This document shows positions 61,485 to 64,000 of a stretch of DNA of 64,000 bases, piece after piece. Made by a program: the position numbers and the translations under genes. The notes under the pieces are model-generated. The model was given only the letters and a program-made list of their open reading frames with translations, was not told the origin of the DNA and did not search any database. The DNA comes from Sabulibacter ruber (GTDB lineage Bacteria > Bacteroidota > Bacteroidia > Cytophagales > Hymenobacteraceae), in NCBI RefSeq assembly GCF_017355955.1, contig NZ_JAFFID010000001.1, positions 868,001 to 932,000 of the forward strand, read 5' to 3'. Within the stretch, counting starts at the first letter, position 1; each line of letters opens with the position of its first letter.

Positions 61485-62804
61485 ATGACCTCCTTTTTTG
61501 AACTGAAGAAAAACAACACTACCGTACAGACCGAGATTATTGCGGGTATCTCTTCCTTTCTGGCTACCTCGTACATCATAGTGGTTAACCCCAGCATACT
61601 AAGCCAGGCCGGCATGCCCTTCTCGGCGGTGCTCACGGCCACGGTGCTGGTGTGCTTCTTCAGCAGCCTTATGATGGGCCTGTATGCCAAAAACCCTATT
61701 CTGGTGGCGCCTGGCATGGGCCTGAATGCCTTCTTCACGTTTACGGCGGTGCTGGGCATGAAAGTGCCCTGGCCGGTGGCTTTGGGAGCGGTATTCTGGT
61801 CGGGGATTGTGTTCCTGCTGCTATCGGCGTTCAATGTGAGAACGTACATCATTAAGGCTATTCCGCGGCCGCTCCGGTACGCCATTGCGGCGGGTATCGG
61901 GTTGTTTATCTCGCTCATCGGGTTTTCCAATGCCAAGTTTGTGGCTCCTAATCCGGCTACTATCATTGGTATGGGAGCGCTCACCCCGGCGGTACTCACG
62001 TTCATTGCGGGTTTGCTGGTGACGGCCGTATTGGTCACCAAACAGGTACGCGGCGGTATTTTGCTGGGCATCCTGTTCACCACCTTGGCCGCCTATCCTA
62101 TTGGCCGGTGGTGGGGACTGGAAGCCACTGGTGGCGCACCCGGCACATTGGTCAACTGGCAGGGCATTTTCTCGGCCCCTGATTTCAGCCTGTTTTTCCA
62201 ATTAGACCTCGTAAACTCCCTGCAATGGTCGGTGGTGCCGGTGATCTTCGCGTTTGTCTTCACCGATATGTTTGACAGCCTTTCCACTTTGGTGGGCCTA
62301 GCCGAGGCCGCCAACCTGCTGGATGAACGCGGCGAGCCCCGTAACGTGAAACGCTCCCTCATGGTAGATGCCTTTGCCACCACCATGGCCGGTTTGGTGG
62401 GCTCCAGCCCCGGCACGGCCTATATTGAATCGGCGGTGGGCATTGAGGCAGGCGGTCGCACCGGACTCACAGCGGTGGTGGGCGGATTGCTGTTTCTGCC
62501 GTTCCTGTTTCTGGCTCCGCTTTTATCGGTGGTGCCGGCTATTGCCACTGCTCCGGCTGTGGTGCTGGTGGGCGTGTTCATGGTGCGTCCGGTGACTAAA
62601 ATCAACTGGGGGCAATTGGACGAAGCCATTCCGGCTTTCCTGGCCATGGTGCTCATCCCCTTCTCCTACTCCATCACGCAGGGTATCATCTGGGGCTTTC
62701 TCTCCTGGACAGCCCTGAAACTGATCAGCGGCAAAAAACAGGATGTCACCTGGCCTTTGCTCATTGTAGACGTTTTCTGCATCATTGCTCTGATCTTGCA
62801 TTGA
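61485..62804 (+). CDS. NCS2-type purine permease (AzgA-like)
   Basis: The 439-residue membrane protein has 12-14 helices and the AzgA/GhxP-type marks: SFLATSYIIVVNPSILSQAGMP, NPILVAPGMGLNAFFTFT, FVFTDMFDSLSTLVGLAEAAN and GSSPGTAYIESAVGIEAGGRTGLTAVV in outline. The family takes up adenine, guanine or hypoxanthine with protons. ATG 61485 is preferred to a TTG two codons upstream. With the guanine deaminase and guaA in the window, a guanine or hypoxanthine salvage role is plausible. Confidence 0.9.
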   Translation: MTSFFELKKNNTTVQTEIIAGISSFLATSYIIVVNPSILSQAGMPFSAVLTATVLVCFFSSLMMGLYAKNPILVAPGMGLNAFFTFTAVLGMKVPWPVALGAVFWSGIVFLLLSAFNVRTYIIKAIPRPLRYAIAAGIGLFISLIGFSNAKFVAPNPATIIGMGALTPAVLTFIAGLLVTAVLVTKQVRGGILLGILFTTLAAYPIGRWWGLEATGGAPGTLVNWQGIFSAPDFSLFFQLDLVNSLQWSVVPVIFAFVFTDMFDSLSTLVGLAEAANLLDERGEPRNVKRSLMVDAFATTMAGLVGSSPGTAYIESAVGIEAGGRTGLTAVVGGLLFLPFLFLAPLLSVVPAIATAPAVVLVGVFMVRPVTKINWGQLDEAIPAFLAMVLIPFSYSITQGIIWGFLSWTALKLISGKKQDVTWPLLIVDVFCIIALILH

Positions 62805-62808
62805 TTTG

Positions 62809-62848
62809 CTGTTTTAAGCCCTTTTTCAGGAAAACAGCTCTAAAACAG
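62809..62848. repeat. Dispersed intergenic palindrome, copy 21
   Basis: CTGTTTTAAGCCCTTTTTC and then GGAAAACAGCTCTAAAACAG give one of the closest matches to the family pattern. It starts five bases after the permease stop codon. Confidence 0.8.
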
Positions 62849-62894
62849 ATTTCAGTACTTCCCTTTCTTTTCACTAATAACCATCCCTTCGCTC

Positions 62895-63299
62895 ATGGCC
62901 CACCAAGACCACACCGGCAAATTCAGCATTGACATCAAGGTGACCGAAGCAGATATTGACGCTTTGGGGCACGTGAATAACGTGGTGTATCTGCGCTGGG
63001 TGCAGGAGGTATCTGCAGCCCATTGGGTCCACGTGGCTCCGCAAGAGATGCAGGAGAAGTTTCTATGGGTGGTGCTTCGGCACGAGATCGACTTCCACAA
63101 ACCCGCTTTCGCCGGGGAAACGGTGACAGGCTATACCTGGGTAGGCAATTACCAGGGGGCCAAATTTGAGCGGTTCGTGAGTTTGTACCGGGCCGGAACC
63201 GAGGAACTCTTGGCCTCCGCCAAAACCACCTGGTGCCTGCTGGATGCCCAAACCATGCGACCCAAACGAATTGATAAGGAGATGTTGGAATTGCTTTAG
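62895..63299 (+). CDS. Acyl-CoA thioesterase (hotdog fold, 4HBT/YbgC-like)
   Basis: The 134-residue hotdog protein has DIDALGHVNNVVYLRWVQE, the catalytic aspartate/asparagine segment of 4HBT thioesterases, and RHEIDFHKPAFAGETV. It hydrolyses acyl-CoA thioesters, with unknown chain preference. It lies 90 bp after the permease gene, beyond a palindromic repeat. Confidence 0.87.
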   Translation: MAHQDHTGKFSIDIKVTEADIDALGHVNNVVYLRWVQEVSAAHWVHVAPQEMQEKFLWVVLRHEIDFHKPAFAGETVTGYTWVGNYQGAKFERFVSLYRAGTEELLASAKTTWCLLDAQTMRPKRIDKEMLELL

Positions 63300-63369
63300 A
63301 AGGAAACTCAAATTTAATAACCCGTGCTGTTTTTGCTTTCAGTCTACATGCGTTCTTAATTGACACGAG

Positions 63370-63828
63370 TTGGAAGAGTTTGTAAATAACCGAACCATAA
63401 GAATTGTCAGATACGACACAGAACGAAACTGGTCTGATTTGCTTCCCGACAAAGATTGGGTTTGTTTGCTATTGGTAAAGGGAAAGCCAAAGACGTACAT
63501 TGATGAAGTAATTTCAAAAATCATCCTCCATAATGTAGGGTGGCTCTGTACTGTTGGCGACGAAGCAGAATGGGTGCATGATTATGTAGACGAGGAAATC
63601 TCTTACAGGAATGCCGAGGTGGAAGATCTTTACTTACCCCCGCACTTGTTAATAACTACCTGGCACCAAGATTTACAAGAGGCAATTTGGTATTCTTTAT
63701 TCATGGCCAATTCTGATAAAGTAGACCTAAAAGAGGTGATAATCCTGGACATTTCTGGCGAACTAGACATACCAACAGTAAAGACGTACCTTGAGAAATT
63801 AAAAATGAAAGAATCAGGCGATAAGTAA
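63370..63828 (+). CDS. Hypothetical protein, AT-rich
   Basis: The 152-residue acidic, soluble product (WVCLLLVKGKPKTYIDEVIS, LLITTWHQDLQEAIWYSLF, VIILDISGE) was not recognised. The GTG/ATG codons are poor here, so a TTG start at 63370 is assumed. Base composition is visibly more AT-rich than the genes before it, which hints at a later acquisition. Immediately after it a further partial gene begins. Confidence 0.55.
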   Translation: MEEFVNNRTIRIVRYDTERNWSDLLPDKDWVCLLLVKGKPKTYIDEVISKIILHNVGWLCTVGDEAEWVHDYVDEEISYRNAEVEDLYLPPHLLITTWHQDLQEAIWYSLFMANSDKVDLKEVIILDISGELDIPTVKTYLEKLKMKESGDK

Positions 63829-63885
63829 AATAAACGCCGGTCTAACTTCTAATACTTTTTAATGGCAGGACAGATTAAATAAAGG

Positions 63886-64000
63886 ATGGGGTTTAAAGAT
63901 AATTTACTGAAACTTGCTAGAGCATTGGCCTTCAAGCCTGATGAATTTGATGCGTTTGGTATCTATGAATGGCCCGCCATCATGAAGCGGGTTGAGAAAG
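63886..64000 (+). CDS. Partial hypothetical gene cut by the window end
   Basis: The ATG at 63886 opens a frame (MGFKDNLLKLARALAFKP, then DEFDAFGIYEWPAIMKRVEK) that runs to the end of the window without a stop. Family not recognised. An ATG at 63862 is followed by a stop after six codons and is not a start. Confidence 0.5.
   Translation, partial: MGFKDNLLKLARALAFKPDEFDAFGIYEWPAIMKRVEK

Overview
This window is chromosomal DNA of a Bacteroidota bacterium, most likely a Cytophagales member of the Hymenobacteraceae (Rufibacter/Pontibacter/Hymenobacter-like). The evidence is a type IX secretion (T9SS) sorting domain, a Bacteroidetes-type PspC protein, a DUF3098 protein next to uppP, GNAT–nitrilase and RibF architectures usual in the phylum, scarce Shine-Dalgarno sequences, and many copies of the Bacteroidetes -7 promoter motif TAnnTTTG. 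The genus is inference. No tRNA, rRNA, insertion sequence, integrase, CRISPR array or phage gene was seen.

Layout. 1-5.5 kb: 3' end of a TamB-like gene, then the compact cluster ftsX, DUF3098, uppP, truB, ribF. 5.6-8.8 kb: a two-subunit CoA transferase and a GNAT–nitrilase fusion, closed by a perfect 28-bp hairpin. 8.9-18.4 kb: a first surface-glycan locus, visibly AT-richer than its surroundings, with a Wzz-like protein on the minus strand and, on the plus strand, a Wzx flippase, four glycosyltransferases and two O-antigen-ligase/polymerase-like membrane proteins. 18.5-23.1 kb: hisS, hutH and a T9SS-sorted adhesin-like protein with overlapping ends. 23.2-30.4 kb: acyltransferase, YbaB, glycosyltransferase, PspC, an OmpA/TPR lipoprotein, the pyruvate dehydrogenase E1 beta subunit, a lipoprotein and a methyltransferase. 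30.6-37.5 kb: six consecutive two-component genes (three phytochrome-type histidine kinases, two Rcp1-like single-domain receivers, one six-domain hybrid kinase). 37.6-41.7 kb: DinB-like protein, guanine deaminase, GH8 glycoside hydrolase and ffh. 41.9-52.5 kb: a second glycan locus (glycosyltransferases, deacetylase, flippase, methyltransferase, WlbA-like dehydrogenase, WlbC-like aminotransferase). 52.4-54.7 kb: ftsE, a small conserved protein, fructose-6-phosphate aldolase, and the SRP RNA gene. 54.9-64 kb: lipoprotein, guaA, a TPR/periplasmic-binding-fold protein, hemL, two tandem small membrane paralogues, a purine permease, a thioesterase and two hypothetical genes.

Working together: the two glycan loci plus uppP (lipid-carrier recycling), TamB and the GT2/acyltransferase genes point to a heavy investment in envelope polysaccharide. 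The signalling block looks like a locally duplicated phosphorelay set. Purine salvage (deaminase, permease, guaA) and the SRP pair (Ffh, 4.5S RNA) are spread through the window.

The most unusual signal is not a gene. About 20 copies of a short (about 36-40 bp) imperfect palindrome with arms GTTTTRRGSCTG / CAGSCCNAAAAC lie almost always just after stop codons, and some are built into perfect terminator hairpins. Two further intergenic element types, inverted arrays of 7-bp units (two loci) and a looser array of 8-bp units (one locus), were also found.
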